Shown here: positions 1-8,840 of the stretch, piece by piece
Layout: each line of letters begins with the position of its first letter
Numbering within the stretch: the stretch's first letter is position 1
NCBI GenBank assembly: GCA_027493935.1
Contig: JAOSJV010000011.1
Span: 652,589-716,588, forward strand
Source of the DNA: Burkholderiales bacterium
GTDB lineage: Bacteria > Pseudomonadota > Gammaproteobacteria > Burkholderiales > SG8-39
Length of the DNA stretch: 64,000 nucleotides
Direction: 5' to 3'
Position numbers and translations under genes: made by a program
Notes under the pieces: generated by a model
The model's input: the letters and a program-made list of their open reading frames with translations, nothing else
Told to the model about the DNA's origin: nothing
Databases searched by the model: none

Positions 1-39
1 CAGGTGGACCCATTCGGGCGCGACCTCGAACTCGGTCAC
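1..39 (-). CDS. Start of an unidentified gene, cut by the window edge
   Basis: A GTG at 37-39 (minus strand) overlaps the TGA stop of the VOC gene in a GTGA arrangement and opens a frame of 13 codons (VTEFEVAPEWVHL) that runs off the window. The stop/start overlap is what a translationally coupled downstream partner would show. Too little is visible to name a family. Confidence 0.4.
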   Translation of the reverse strand, partial: MTEFEVAPEWVHL

Positions 40-578
40 TTAAGGCTCGCCATCGCGCCCGTGTGCACCCAGGCGGCATGCTTCGGTGCGCGCTTGGTGC
101 GGTTCCATTCGGCCTGCATCGCGTCGCGCACCTCGACGAGCCGCTTGATCATCTCGGGCGTCGTGGTGTCGACGGCGAGCTCCAGCCGGTGCCCGTTCGG
201 GTCGAAGAAGTAGATCGACTTGCAGATGGTGTGATCGATCGGCCCGAGCACGTCGACGCCCTTCGCCTCGAGCTTCGCCTTGTAAGCCAGCATCGTCTTC
301 TCGTCGGGCACCCGCAGCGCGAGGTGCTGCGTCCACTTCGGCGTGTTCTCGTCGCGGCCCATCGGCGGCGAGTTGGGCAGCTCGAAGAACGCGATGAAGC
401 TGCCGTCGTCCATGCGGAAGAAGATGTGCATGTAAGGCGAGTCCTCGCCCGTGCTCGGCACGCGGTCCTCGGCGACGGCCATCGTGTACTCCAAACCCAG
501 CACGCCGGTGTAGAAATCGACGGTCTGCTGGGCGTCCTTGCAGCGGTACGCCACGTGGTGCAGCGACTTGATGTCCAT
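36..578 (-). CDS. VOC family protein (glyoxalase/dioxygenase fold)
   Basis: This 180-residue protein opens with HHVAYRCKDAQQTVDFY, the first beta-alpha unit of the vicinal-oxygen-chelate fold, and later has FFDPNGHRLELAV, where the Glu of RLEL is the usual metal ligand of the second half. The length fits a single-subunit VOC enzyme that binds a divalent metal between paired beta-alpha-beta-beta-beta modules. Substrate cannot be read from sequence: glyoxalase, extradiol dioxygenase and fosfomycin-resistance members all share this architecture. The stop overlaps the GTG start of the next gene on the same strand, suggesting a two-gene operon. ATG at 578 is preceded by a purine-rich GGAGAGAGGAG on the coding strand. 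Confidence 0.85.
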   Translation of the reverse strand: MDIKSLHHVAYRCKDAQQTVDFYTGVLGLEYTMAVAEDRVPSTGEDSPYMHIFFRMDDGSFIAFFELPNSPPMGRDENTPKWTQHLALRVPDEKTMLAYKAKLEAKGVDVLGPIDHTICKSIYFFDPNGHRLELAVDTTTPEMIKRLVEVRDAMQAEWNRTKRAPKHAAWVHTGAMASLK

Positions 579-772
579 GGTCGGGCTCCTCTCTCCATTG
601 TTGGCGTTGCGAGCGGCTAATTTACTCCGGTCCGCAGAACGTGGGTTCGCGGAGTCGGCTGGGCGGAACGAATCTCATTTTGCAGCCGGATGCCGGAAGG
701 CGGTCCGGATGGTCGCGTCCCGCGGGGATAATTGCGCGCGGGGCGGTGCGGCACGCCGCCAAGGAGGGCACC

Positions 773-1111
773 ATGAAGGAAGCGGGATTCATGTACGTCG
801 TCAGGTTCTGGGTCGCGCCGCAGGCGCGGGGCGCTGTCATGGGCTGGCTCGAAGGCGGGCACGTCGCGGAGGTCGTCGGCCAGCCCGGCTTTCTCTGGTG
901 CCGGCAGCTCGACCTCGGTGAACGCGACGAACGCGGCTGGGCGGCGTACGCGATGATCTACGGCATCGAGTCGGGCGCCGCGTTCGACGCGTACCGCGCC
1001 GATGCGGCGCTCGCGGAGAAGTTCGCCGCGGAGCGCGAGCCTTTCGCGCGGCAATTGCGCATGGAGCGCTGGGGCGGCAGCGTCGTGCTGGCGGTCGACC
1101 GGCCTCGATGA
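773..1111 (+). CDS. DUF4286-like small protein
   Basis: A 112-residue soluble protein. The frame is open further upstream, but ATG 773 is chosen because an AAGGAGGG ribosome site lies 5 bases before it. The YVVRFWVAP start, the GHVAEVVGQPGFLWCR segment and a Tyr-rich middle resemble DUF4286, a ferredoxin-like-fold family often linked to dimeric alpha-beta-barrel (ABM-like) proteins. Function is unknown and no catalytic residues are obvious. It stands alone between divergent and co-directional neighbours, with no operon partner. Confidence 0.7.
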   Translation: MKEAGFMYVVRFWVAPQARGAVMGWLEGGHVAEVVGQPGFLWCRQLDLGERDERGWAAYAMIYGIESGAAFDAYRADAALAEKFAAEREPFARQLRMERWGGSVVLAVDRPR

Positions 1112-1397
1112 GGATGGCGCGGCGGGCGTGCCCGCGACGCCACGCCGCGCAGGGCCGCGCGGCATCGGCGACGTAGTCTGCCGCCCCCGACGGCAGGAAC
1201 GGCCGACATTCCCCGACCCCGGAAGGCTGCCGATGCCTGCCAGCGGCGCATGGGCTACGATCGCCCCGCGGACGGTACCATGCGGCGCGTCCCGCCCCCG
1301 CACGGTGCGCGGATTCCCCTGTCGCGGCGTCCGGATCGATGCCGCCGGTCTCCCGCTTCCCGTATGCTTGCGCCCTCTTCGACGGACGCCGCCGCAC

Positions 1398-3398
1398 ATG
1401 GCCGATACCGCATCGACGCTGGAATCGCTGGTGGTGCGGCTGAGCGACGCGCCGCCCGAAGGCGATGCCGCGGCGCTCGCGGCGCTGGTCGATTTCCTGC
1501 GGCCGGAGCGTCCCGAGCGCTCGGCGCAGGCGGTCGCACGGATCCAGGAACTCGTGCTTCTGCTCGAGGAGCGCCCGGAGCTGCGCGCGACGCTGCGCAG
1601 CCGCCTGCTGCGGCTCGTCGCCGCGCGGCGCCAGGTGCACCTGTACGCCGACAGCGGCATCTTCGCCAACGAGAGCTTCGGTGCCGGGCTGCGCCGGCGC
1701 CTCGGCAACGCGATCCTGCCGCGGGCGGTGAACGACAAGTACCTGCGCGACCTGATCGGCGCGGCGTTCTGGAAGCGCGGCGACCACATCTGGGTGCGGC
1801 GCGTGCCGGAGGACACCTGGCTCGCCCTGCATCGTGCGATCACCGGCGAGGGCGAGTACGACGCCGCGGCGCTGCACACGATCCAGGGCGAACTCCTCGA
1901 GGCACTGCAGATCCTGTCCTACCGCATCGCCGCCACCGGGCTCGAGCCGGAGCTGGTGCGCCTCGATCCGTCGATCGAGGAGTTCGAGTCGCCGTTCCTC
2001 ACCCAGAACCAGGAGACGATGCGCTGGATCGCGCTCTACCGTGCGTGGCTTGCCGGCGGCGCGCCGCCCGAGGACGACAAGCACATCGATGTCCTGTTCG
2101 GGCAGTGCGAGGAGATCATCGAGCGGGTGCGCCGGCGCGCGCAGCGCGAGGGCGCGAGCGTCAGCCTCACCTACCATCTGGTGCGGCTCGAGCAGATGAT
2201 CGAGCGCACGCGCATGCTGCTCGCCCTGCTCGAGCCCGGGGAGGATGAGACCAAGCGCCGCCGGGCGGCGGCGCTCCTGCAGCAGGTGATCGCCGCCGAG
2301 AACACGCGCAACAGCCTGCGCGACTACGTCGCGCGCAATGTGGAGCTCCTCGCGCTGCAGGTCACCGAGCGCGGCGGGCGCGCCGGCGAGCACTACGTCA
2401 CCACCGACTCCGGCGGCTACTTCCGCATGCTCGGCTCGGCGCTCGGCGCCGGCGCCGTCATCGCCGTCATGGCGATGATCAAGATCCTGCTGCTCGACCT
2501 TCGCCTGGCGCCGCTCGTCGAGACCGCCGCGGTGTGTCTCAACTACGGTGTCGGCTTCGTGCTCGTGCACATGCTCGGCTTCACGGTCGCGACCAAGCAG
2601 CCGGCGATGACCGCGCAGACGATCGCCGCCACCATCGACCGCAAGGCGGGCGGCCGGCAGGCGCTCGGACCGCTCGAGGACCTGTCGGTCGACGTGATGC
2701 GCAGCCAGTTCGTGGCGATCGTCGGCAACATGGCGATGGCGTTTCCGGTCGCGCTCGCGCTCGCCTGGGCGTGGTTCGCGGCAACCGAGGCGGCGGTCGC
2801 GGGTCCGGCGAAGGCGCGCCACCTGCTCGACGATCTGAGCCCCGTAACAAGCCTCGCGTTGCTGCATGCGGCGATCGCCGGCGTCTGGCTGTTCGTGTCC
2901 GGCCTGATCGCCGGCTACTTCGACAACCTCTGCGCCTACCGCCGGATCCCCGAGCGGCTGCGCGCGCTGCGCTGGCTGCGCCGTGCGCTCGGCGAGGCGC
3001 GCGCGGCGAGCTTCGCCGCCTACGTCGAGGAGCACCTCGGTGCGATCGCCGGCAACTTCTTCTTCGGCGTGCTGCTCGGCGTCACGCCGTTCGTGGGATT
3101 CCTCGTCGGACTGCCGCTCGACATCCGTCACGTCGCGTTCTCGACCGCCCATCTCGCCTTCGGTCTGGCGGACGCGGAGCAGACGCTGTCGGCGTCCGCG
3201 TTCGCGCTCTTGCTCGCCGGGCTGTACCTGATCGGCGTCGTGAATCTGCTGGTGAGCTTTGCCCTCGCGATCAACATGGCGCTGCGCGCGCGCGGCACCC
3301 GGCTGCGCGACGCGGGGCTGTTCGGGCGGCTGTGGCGGCGGTTCTTCCGCAGCCCGCTCGAGTTCTTCGTGCCGCGGCGGCGCGCCGCTGGCGCCTGA
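1398..3398 (+). CDS. Gcr/SpecificRecomb family membrane protein ('site-specific recombinase')
   Basis: 666 residues from ATG 1398 (MADTASTLESLVVRL). The family is known in beta- and gammaproteobacteria as 'site-specific recombinase' after gonococcal Gcr, but the sequence looks like a polytopic membrane protein. There is a long helical cytoplasmic N-terminal half to about residue 350, then hydrophobic segments around AVIAVMAMIKILLLDL, VCLNYGVGFVLVHMLGF, MAMAFPVALALAWAW, NFFFGVLLGVTPFVGFLVG and a C-terminal pair. No tyrosine- or serine-recombinase catalytic signature is visible, so the recombinase label is inherited rather than shown. A partial, rearranged second copy of its 3' half lies at 11107-11577. 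There is no clear Shine-Dalgarno; the start is set by homology-like position. Confidence 0.8.
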   Translation: MADTASTLESLVVRLSDAPPEGDAAALAALVDFLRPERPERSAQAVARIQELVLLLEERPELRATLRSRLLRLVAARRQVHLYADSGIFANESFGAGLRRRLGNAILPRAVNDKYLRDLIGAAFWKRGDHIWVRRVPEDTWLALHRAITGEGEYDAAALHTIQGELLEALQILSYRIAATGLEPELVRLDPSIEEFESPFLTQNQETMRWIALYRAWLAGGAPPEDDKHIDVLFGQCEEIIERVRRRAQREGASVSLTYHLVRLEQMIERTRMLLALLEPGEDETKRRRAAALLQQVIAAENTRNSLRDYVARNVELLALQVTERGGRAGEHYVTTDSGGYFRMLGSALGAGAVIAVMAMIKILLLDLRLAPLVETAAVCLNYGVGFVLVHMLGFTVATKQPAMTAQTIAATIDRKAGGRQALGPLEDLSVDVMRSQFVAIVGNMAMAFPVALALAWAWFAATEAAVAGPAKARHLLDDLSPVTSLALLHAAIAGVWLFVSGLIAGYFDNLCAYRRIPERLRALRWLRRALGEARAASFAAYVEEHLGAIAGNFFFGVLLGVTPFVGFLVGLPLDIRHVAFSTAHLAFGLADAEQTLSASAFALLLAGLYLIGVVNLLVSFALAINMALRARGTRLRDAGLFGRLWRRFFRSPLEFFVPRRRAAGA

Positions 3399-3462
3399 AC
3401 CCGCCGCAACTCGAGGAGATCGGTCACGGCGCCGGCTGGCGCCGACCCTCTACAATTCCCGC

Positions 3463-4208
3463 GTGCACCGGTCCACATTCGGGGACTACGCGATCGCCGC
3501 CGCGCTTGCCGCGGCCGGTGCGCTGCTCGGAATGCTCTGCGTGTATGCCGGCACCGGGTGGCTCGACGGCTTCGGCGACCGCGACCTCTCGCGCTTGGCC
3601 GGGCGATTGCGGCGCGACCTGCCGTTCGCGCTCGCCGGAGCGGTCGCAGCCGGCGTCCTTCTGCACGGCTATCACGCCCGACTGATCGCGCGACCGGCTC
3701 CGGCGTGGACGGTGCTGGTGTCGCTGCCGCGCGCCTTCGCGCACTTCCCGGCGTTCGGCATGCTCGCGCTGTTCGGCTTCACTCTGGGCTTGGTCTGGGC
3801 GCTCGTGCTCACGCTCGCCGCGGCTGCGCGCCTGCGGCCGCGGCGCGTGCCCGCGGGCGAGGCGCCGAGCCAGCGGGCGCTGCTCGTCATCGCGTTCGGT
3901 GTGCCGATCTGGTTCATGACGTTCCCGCTCGATGCGACGGGCGCCGAAAGCGAGGGCAGCTATCCGAAGCCGTCGCCCGCCCTGCTTCAGGGGCAGATGC
4001 TTTGGCTGCTCCCTGGCTGCTCGCCGGCATCGTGCTCTTCACCGGCGCCGAGTCCGAGGATACCGGCGCGCGGATCGACCCGACGCTGCTCGCACTGTTG
4101 GCCGCGTACTGGATCGGCGACTACCTGATCGTCGCGATCCAGATCGCGCCGGCGCTGCGTGCGCGCTGGATGGCCGCGCGCTGGCGGGCGGCGGCGCGCG
4201 ATGCGTGA
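3463..4208 (+). CDS. Polytopic membrane protein, unknown, one frameshift
   Basis: Reading from GTG 3463 gives a membrane protein with hydrophobic spans at DYAIAAALAAAGALLGMLCV, LPFALAGAVAAGVLLHGY, FPAFGMLALFGFTLGLVWAL and RALLVIAFGVPIWFMTF. Near 4011 the frame breaks in a CCC run. Restoring one C (CTGCTCCCCTGG) joins LLQGQMLWLLP to WLLAGIVLFTG and extends coding to a stop at 4208 through a last span (LLALLAAYWIGDYLIVAIQI). The corrected product is about 248 residues with roughly six spans. No family recognised. It lies 64 bp after the Gcr-like gene on the same strand. Confidence 0.6.
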
Positions 4209-4302
4209 TCGGTAGCGGGTCGCCGGCGGCGCGCCGCGGGCGCCGCGTCCGGCGCCGGCGGGTAAGATGTCGGGTCCGCGTCTGGACGGAGGGAACACGA
4301 CG

Positions 4303-5472
4303 ATGGACCTCGAGTCGCTGGTCATTCACGGCGATGCGGACGGCGACGACGACCCGTCGATCGCGCCCGTGCTCCACCTCAGCTCGACCTACCGCGCCGC
4401 GAGCGCGCAAGCGTTCGCCGCCGAGGCGACCGCGGTGCGGCCGCAGCACTACTACGCGCGCTACGGCAACCCGACGCTCGCGCGCTGCGAGCGGCTGCTC
4501 GCCGGCCTCGAGCGCGCAGAGTCGGCGCTCCTGTTCGCCTCGGGGATGGGCGCCATCTCGACCACCGTCCTCGCACTGCTCGCCCAGGGCGACCACGTGG
4601 TGGCGCAGACCAGCCACTACATGAGCACCACGCGGCTGCTGACCGCGCTCCTGCCCAAGTGGGGCATCGGCGCGACGCTAGTCGATCAGACCGATACCGC
4701 CGCATTCGCCGGCGCATTGCGCCCCGAGACGCGGCTGGTAATCGTCGAGACGCCCTCGAATCCGACCCTCGCGTTGACCGACCTTGCGGCGGTCGCCGCG
4801 CTCGCGCGCGCGCAGGGCATCCTCACGCTTGCCGACAACACCTTCGCCTCGCCGGTCAACCAGCGCCCGCGCGAGCTCGGCATCGATCTGGTGGTGCACT
4901 CGGCGACGAAATATCTCGGCGGCCACAGCGATCTCGTCGCCGGCGCCCTCGCCGGCCCGCGGCCGCTCGTCGAGCGCGTCTGGGAGACCGCGATCGTGCT
5001 CGGCGCGTGCGCGAGCCCGTTCAACGCGTGGCTCCTCTTGCGCGGGCTGCGCACGCTGCCGCTGCGCGTCGCACGCAGCAACGCCACGGCGCTCGCGCTC
5101 GCGCGCCATCTCGCGTCGCACCCGGCGGTGGCGCGCGTGCACTACCCGGGGCTCGCGAGCCATCCGCAGCACGCGCTCGCCGCGCGCCAGATGCAGGGCT
5201 TCGGCGGGCTCATCGGTGTCGAGCTCGCCGGCGGCTACGCCGCCGCCCAGCGCTTCGTTGCCGCGCTGCGCCTCGCCGCGCAGGCGGTGAGCCTGGGCGG
5301 CGTCGAGACCCTCGCGGCGCACGCCGCATCGATGTGGGAGGGCTCGCTCACGCCCGCGGAGATCGCGCAGGCGGGCATCTCGCCTGCGCTGGTGCGCATC
5401 GCGGTCGGCCTCGAGGCGCCCGCCGACCTCATCGCCGACGTCGACCAGGCGCTCGCGCAGGCCGGCGGGTAG
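4303..5472 (+). CDS. Trans-sulfuration PLP enzyme (cystathionine gamma-synthase/lyase family)
   Basis: 389 residues. ATG 4303 is preceded by GGAGGGAA at the right spacing; an upstream in-frame ATG at 4267 is less likely. Family marks are HYYARYGNPTLARCE, the LFASGMGAIST loop, ETPSNPTL, and HSATKYLGGHSD, whose Lys (about residue 203) should form the PLP Schiff base; SLGGVETL follows near the C-terminus. The enzyme class acts on sulfur amino acids through gamma- or beta-replacement or elimination (cystathionine gamma-synthase, cystathionine gamma-lyase, methionine gamma-lyase or O-succinylhomoserine sulfhydrylase), and I cannot choose between them. It is convergent with the minus-strand metal operon. 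Confidence 0.85.
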   Translation: MDLESLVIHGDADGDDDPSIAPVLHLSSTYRAASAQAFAAEATAVRPQHYYARYGNPTLARCERLLAGLERAESALLFASGMGAISTTVLALLAQGDHVVAQTSHYMSTTRLLTALLPKWGIGATLVDQTDTAAFAGALRPETRLVIVETPSNPTLALTDLAAVAALARAQGILTLADNTFASPVNQRPRELGIDLVVHSATKYLGGHSDLVAGALAGPRPLVERVWETAIVLGACASPFNAWLLLRGLRTLPLRVARSNATALALARHLASHPAVARVHYPGLASHPQHALAARQMQGFGGLIGVELAGGYAAAQRFVAALRLAAQAVSLGGVETLAAHAASMWEGSLTPAEIAQAGISPALVRIAVGLEAPADLIADVDQALAQAGG

Positions 5473-5478
5473 AGCCGC

Positions 5479-5556
5479 CTACACGCAGGCGAAGCCGAGC
5501 GCGAGCGCGGCGGGCCCCGCCTGCCCGAGCGCCGCCTGCAGCGCGTCGAGCTCCAA
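5479..5556 (-). pseudogene. Stub of a second CcdA-like gene
   Basis: One base after the thioredoxin-like stop, a TTG codon opens 25 codons reading LELDALQAALGQAGPAALAL then GFACV and a TAG. This looks like the N-terminal helix of CcdA-type cytochrome c biogenesis proteins, cut off where the first membrane span should continue. The position, directly downstream and near-overlapping in an operon that already holds a CcdA-like gene, supports a lost 3' gene. Family assignment from 25 residues is tentative. Confidence 0.4.
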
Positions 5557-5557
5557 G

Positions 5558-5836
5558 TCAGCCGCCCCGCGAATCGCGCGCGAGCCGGCGCACGAGCTCC
5601 GCGCGCAGCCGCTGCGGGCTCGGCAGCGCCGCGAACGCGAGCCGGCCGTCGATGGCGATCGCCGGCGTCGCGACCACGCCGAGCGCGACTGCGTAATCGG
5701 TCTCGGCCAGCACGTCGACCTCGCGCCAGGTCGCGCGGTTTGCGCCTAGGGCCTCGACCACCGTCTTGAGCGGTCCGCGCGCCCGCGCGCACCGGGTGCA
5801 TCCGGGCGCGGAGAAGATCTCGACCGCGATCGTCAT
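5558..5836 (-). CDS. Thioredoxin-fold protein with CTRC active site
   Basis: 92 residues, small for a thioredoxin and close to glutaredoxin or archaeal-type mini-thioredoxins. FSAPGCTRCARA places a CxxC at Cys13 and Cys16 after the first strand, and VVATPAIAIDG supplies the cis-proline loop of the fold. There is no signal peptide, so it should be cytoplasmic and could exchange electrons with the CcdA-like protein encoded four genes upstream. It is the last intact gene of the MerR-headed operon, 7 bp after the preceding stop. It may recycle thiols or hand metal to the pump; this role is inferred from context. Confidence 0.8.
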   Translation of the reverse strand: MTIAVEIFSAPGCTRCARARGPLKTVVEALGANRATWREVDVLAETDYAVALGVVATPAIAIDGRLAFAALPSPQRLRAELVRRLARDSRGG

Positions 5837-5843
5837 TGCGCGG

Positions 5844-6394
5844 CTACCGATGTCCGTCCGGCGGCCAGGTGATGAACGGCATGTTCACCACCACGCCGGG
5901 CTGCTTGATCTCGATCTCGCCGCGCGCGAGCGCCTCGGCCACCTCGGCGGCGCTCTTGAGCTCTCGCGCGCCGCCGGGCTTCATCCACGACACGAGCCGG
6001 ACCGTGCGCAGCGGGCGGTACCCGCGGAGCCGGGCGGTTGGTCGAACACGTCGGGCTGGAACTTGAACGGGCCGCCGCCCGCGACGCCGTTGGTGAAGAC
6101 GTAGACGTTCGCGAGCAGCTCGGGCGGCGCCTTGGCGAGCGCCGGGACCACGAGCACCGGCGACCCCTTCATGGTGGTGAGCAGTTTCGCCACCTCCGGG
6201 TCGGAGGCCTCGGTGTGGATGAAGCGGATGCGCGCGCCGTCGAGGAAGCCGTCGACCGGCGGCACGACGAAGCCCGCCTGCTCGCGCGCGGCGAGCACGA
6301 ACGCCCCGATTGCCGCCGCGACGAGCGTGGTGACGAGGAGGTTCCTGAGCAGATTACCCTTCATCGCGGTTGCCTCCGGTACGAATCCCATCAT
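5844..6394 (-). CDS. Exported or anchored protein of unknown function (DUF7482-like), one frameshift
   Basis: ATG-ATG at 6394 overlaps the ATPase TGA and follows GAGGAGG on the coding strand. The N-terminus has a single hydrophobic segment (LLVTTLVAAAIGAFVLAA) and then an exported domain with PPVDGFLDGARIRFIHTEAS, VAKLLTTMKGSPVLVVPAL and NVYVFTNGV. Near 6022 the frame breaks in a GGG run; one added G continues it as YRPLRTVRLVSW to VVVNMPFITWPPDGHR and a stop at 5844. The corrected length is about 183 residues. It resembles DUF7482-type proteins found beside metal and cupredoxin genes, but no cysteine or histidine cluster marks a binding site. The operon position suggests periplasmic metal or redox handling. 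Confidence 0.65.
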
Positions 6395-8838
6395 CGCTTC
6401 GCCTCCTCGAGCCGCTCCGCGGCGACCTCGAACCCGCGCGCGACGATCGCCTCGCGGATGCCGTCCGGGTCGGCGCGCTGCGGCCGGTAACGAATGGTGA
6501 CCCGCTTCTCCTCCGGTGCGCCGGCGACCTCCTCCACCCCGTCGAGCGCGCGCACCGCCTCGGCGATCGAGCGCACGCAGTGCTCGCAGTGCATGTTGGC
6601 GACGGTGTAGGTGACCGCCGCGCGTGCCGGAGCGCGGCTGCGCCGCGCCGGGATGAGCTTCCCGCCGAACGAGTTCGCGAGCACCGTGGTCACGCTCGCC
6701 GCCATGGCGATCATCGCCCACACCGGGTGGACGAGGCCGGTGGCGGCGAGCGGCACGCCGACGCCGTTGAACGCAAGCGCGAGCGCGAGGTTCTGCACCG
6801 TCTTGCGGTAGGAGGCGCGCCCGATCGCGATCGCGTCGGCCACCGTGCCGAGCCGCTGGCCGACGAGCACGATGTCGGCCGACTCGATCGCGATGTCGGT
6901 GCCGGCGCCGATCGCGATGCCGACGTCGGCCTGCATGAGCGCCGGCGCGTCGTTGATGCCGTCGCCCACCATCGCGACGCGGTGCCCGTCGCGCTGCAAC
7001 TCGCGCACGGCGCGCGCCTTGTCCTGCGGCAGCACCTCGGCGCGGAAGTCCGCGATGCCGAGCGCGTGCGCCACCGCGGCCGCGGTGCGGCGGTTGTCGC
7101 CGGTGAGCATCACCGGCACGATGCCGGCGCCCGCGAGCCGCCGCAGCGCGTCGCGGGCGTCGGGCTTCACCGGGTCGGCGATGGCGACGAGCGCCGCGGG
7201 CCGCGCATCGACCGCGACCGCGACCACCGTGCGGCCTTCCGACTGCAAGAGCTCGATCGCCTCTCGCGCGCGCGCGAGATCGGCGCCTTCGGCCGCGACG
7301 AAGGCGGGGCTGCCGACGACCACGCGGCGCCCTTCGACCGCGGCGGCGACGCCGCGGCCGGGCGTCGCGCCAAAGCCGCTCGCCGCGGGCAGCGCAAGCC
7401 CGCGCGCCTCGGCGACGGCGACGATCGCGCGCGCGAGCGGGTGCTCCGAGGCGTGCTCGGCCGCCGCCGCGAGTCGCAACGCCTGGTCCTCGCCGTCCGC
7501 GCCGAGCGGCACCACCTCGACCACCTCCGGGTGGCCGGCGGTGAGCGTTCCGGTCTTGTCGAACAGGATCCGGCGCACGTCCTTCAGGACCTGGAACGCC
7601 TCGCCCGAGCGCATCAGGATGCCGCGCTCGGCGGCCATGCCGCCGCCGCGGATCATCGCGAGCGGGGTGGCCATCCCGAGCGCGCAGGGGTAGCCCATCA
7701 CGAACACCGCGAGCGCGGCGAAGATCGCGCGCGTCCAGTCGGGCGTCCCGGTCATCCACCACGCGCCGACGGTCCAGACGAGGAGCGCGGCGGCGGCGAA
7801 CCCGATCACCGCCGGCACGTAGACCTGCAGAACGCGATCGACGAGCGCGAGGAGCCCGGGCTTGAGCGCGCGCGCCTCCTCGACCTGGCGCGCGATCTGG
7901 CTGAGGAAGCTCTCCTTGCCGACCTTGGTGACGCGCACGAGCAGCGTCCCGTACTGGTTGATCGCCCCGCCGATGACCGCATCGCCGGGCGCCTTCTCGG
8001 CGGGGATCGACTCCCCGGTGACGAGGCGCTCGTCCACCGCCGAGACGCCCTCGACCACCACGCCGTCGACCGGAATCGACTCGCCGGGCCGCGCGCGCAC
8101 GTGCTCGCCGACCGCCACCTCGGCGACGGGGACCTCCGCCTCGCGAGCGCCGCGCACCACGCGGGCGGTCGCGGGCGCGAGCGCGAGGAGCTTGCGCACC
8201 GCCTCCGAGGCGCGCGTTCGCACCAGGAGCGACACCCAGCTCGACAGGAGGTGGTAGGTGGTGACGAACGCCGCCACGCCGAAGAAGTCCGGCGCCGGGA
8301 ACTCGGCGTAGACGTAGCCGAGGAAGCCGCCGGCGATCCCGGAAAGCGCGCCGAGCTCGAGCAGCACGTGCTGGTTGAGGATCCCGCGGCGCAGGCTCGC
8401 CCAGGCCATCGTCAGGATGTGCCAGCCGGGCCCGAACACCGTCGCGAGCGCGAGGCTCGGTGCGAGCCAGTACATCGCCGCCATGCCGCGCGGCGGCAGC
8501 GCCTCGAGCCACATCAGCGCCATCGCGCCGAGCGAGACCGCGGAGAGCAGGGCGGCGAAGAGCAGGTTCTCGCGCGCGAGCGCGAGCTCGGCGGCCTGCT
8601 CCTCGAAGGCGCGCACCCGGTCCGGGTCGCGGATCGTGTAGCCGAGCTCGCGCAGGGTGCGCCGGATGGCGTCCGCCGAAACGCTGTCCGGGTCGAACGC
8701 GACGAGCGTCTCCTCGTGCGCGAGGTTGACGTTCACGCTGCTCACGCCGCGCATGCGTCCGAGCGCCTTCTCGATGCTCGCGACGCAGAACGAGCAGGCC
8801 ATCCCGCCGACCTTAAGCTGCAGGTGCTCGGCGTTCAT
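6391..8838 (-). CDS. P1B-type heavy-metal ATPase with YPC motif and two HMA domains
   Basis: 815 residues. Order: N-terminal HMA domain with GGMACSFC (residues 11-18); membrane helices; actuator loop with VTGESIPAEK; the ion-site helix FVMGYPCALGMATP, in which Tyr383-Pro384-Cys385 stands where CPC is usual; phosphorylation site DKTGTLTAG (Asp427); nucleotide domain with SEHPLA; hinge MVGDGINDAPAL; final helices; and then a second HMA domain (NMHCEHC, about residue 748) at the C-terminus, where such domains are uncommon. Copper or silver export would be the default reading for this fold, but with one of the two ion-site cysteines replaced by Tyr the substrate is open. It starts 2 bp after the CcdA-like stop and its own stop overlaps the next start, so it is tightly coupled in the operon. 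Confidence 0.9.
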   Translation of the reverse strand: MNAEHLQLKVGGMACSFCVASIEKALGRMRGVSSVNVNLAHEETLVAFDPDSVSADAIRRTLRELGYTIRDPDRVRAFEEQAAELALARENLLFAALLSAVSLGAMALMWLEALPPRGMAAMYWLAPSLALATVFGPGWHILTMAWASLRRGILNQHVLLELGALSGIAGGFLGYVYAEFPAPDFFGVAAFVTTYHLLSSWVSLLVRTRASEAVRKLLALAPATARVVRGAREAEVPVAEVAVGEHVRARPGESIPVDGVVVEGVSAVDERLVTGESIPAEKAPGDAVIGGAINQYGTLLVRVTKVGKESFLSQIARQVEEARALKPGLLALVDRVLQVYVPAVIGFAAAALLVWTVGAWWMTGTPDWTRAIFAALAVFVMGYPCALGMATPLAMIRGGGMAAERGILMRSGEAFQVLKDVRRILFDKTGTLTAGHPEVVEVVPLGADGEDQALRLAAAAEHASEHPLARAIVAVAEARGLALPAASGFGATPGRGVAAAVEGRRVVVGSPAFVAAEGADLARAREAIELLQSEGRTVVAVAVDARPAALVAIADPVKPDARDALRRLAGAGIVPVMLTGDNRRTAAAVAHALGIADFRAEVLPQDKARAVRELQRDGHRVAMVGDGINDAPALMQADVGIAIGAGTDIAIESADIVLVGQRLGTVADAIAIGRASYRKTVQNLALALAFNGVGVPLAATGLVHPVWAMIAMAASVTTVLANSFGGKLIPARRSRAPARAAVTYTVANMHCEHCVRSIAEAVRALDGVEEVAGAPEEKRVTIRYRPQRADPDGIREAIVARGFEVAAERLEEAKR

Positions 8839-8840
8839 CT

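Noticed and set aside
837..3152. 771-codon minus-strand frame over the Gcr-like gene, and similar long antisense frames at 6370-9054 (+) and 19862-21988 (-)
   Set aside because: Same artefact of G+C bias; no start signals, no domain-like segments, and the sense genes carry clear motifs.
1398..3398. Gcr-like gene as an active integrase or mobile-element marker
   Set aside because: No recombinase catalytic motif is visible and the protein is mostly membrane-embedded; the family is chromosomal and widespread in the class.
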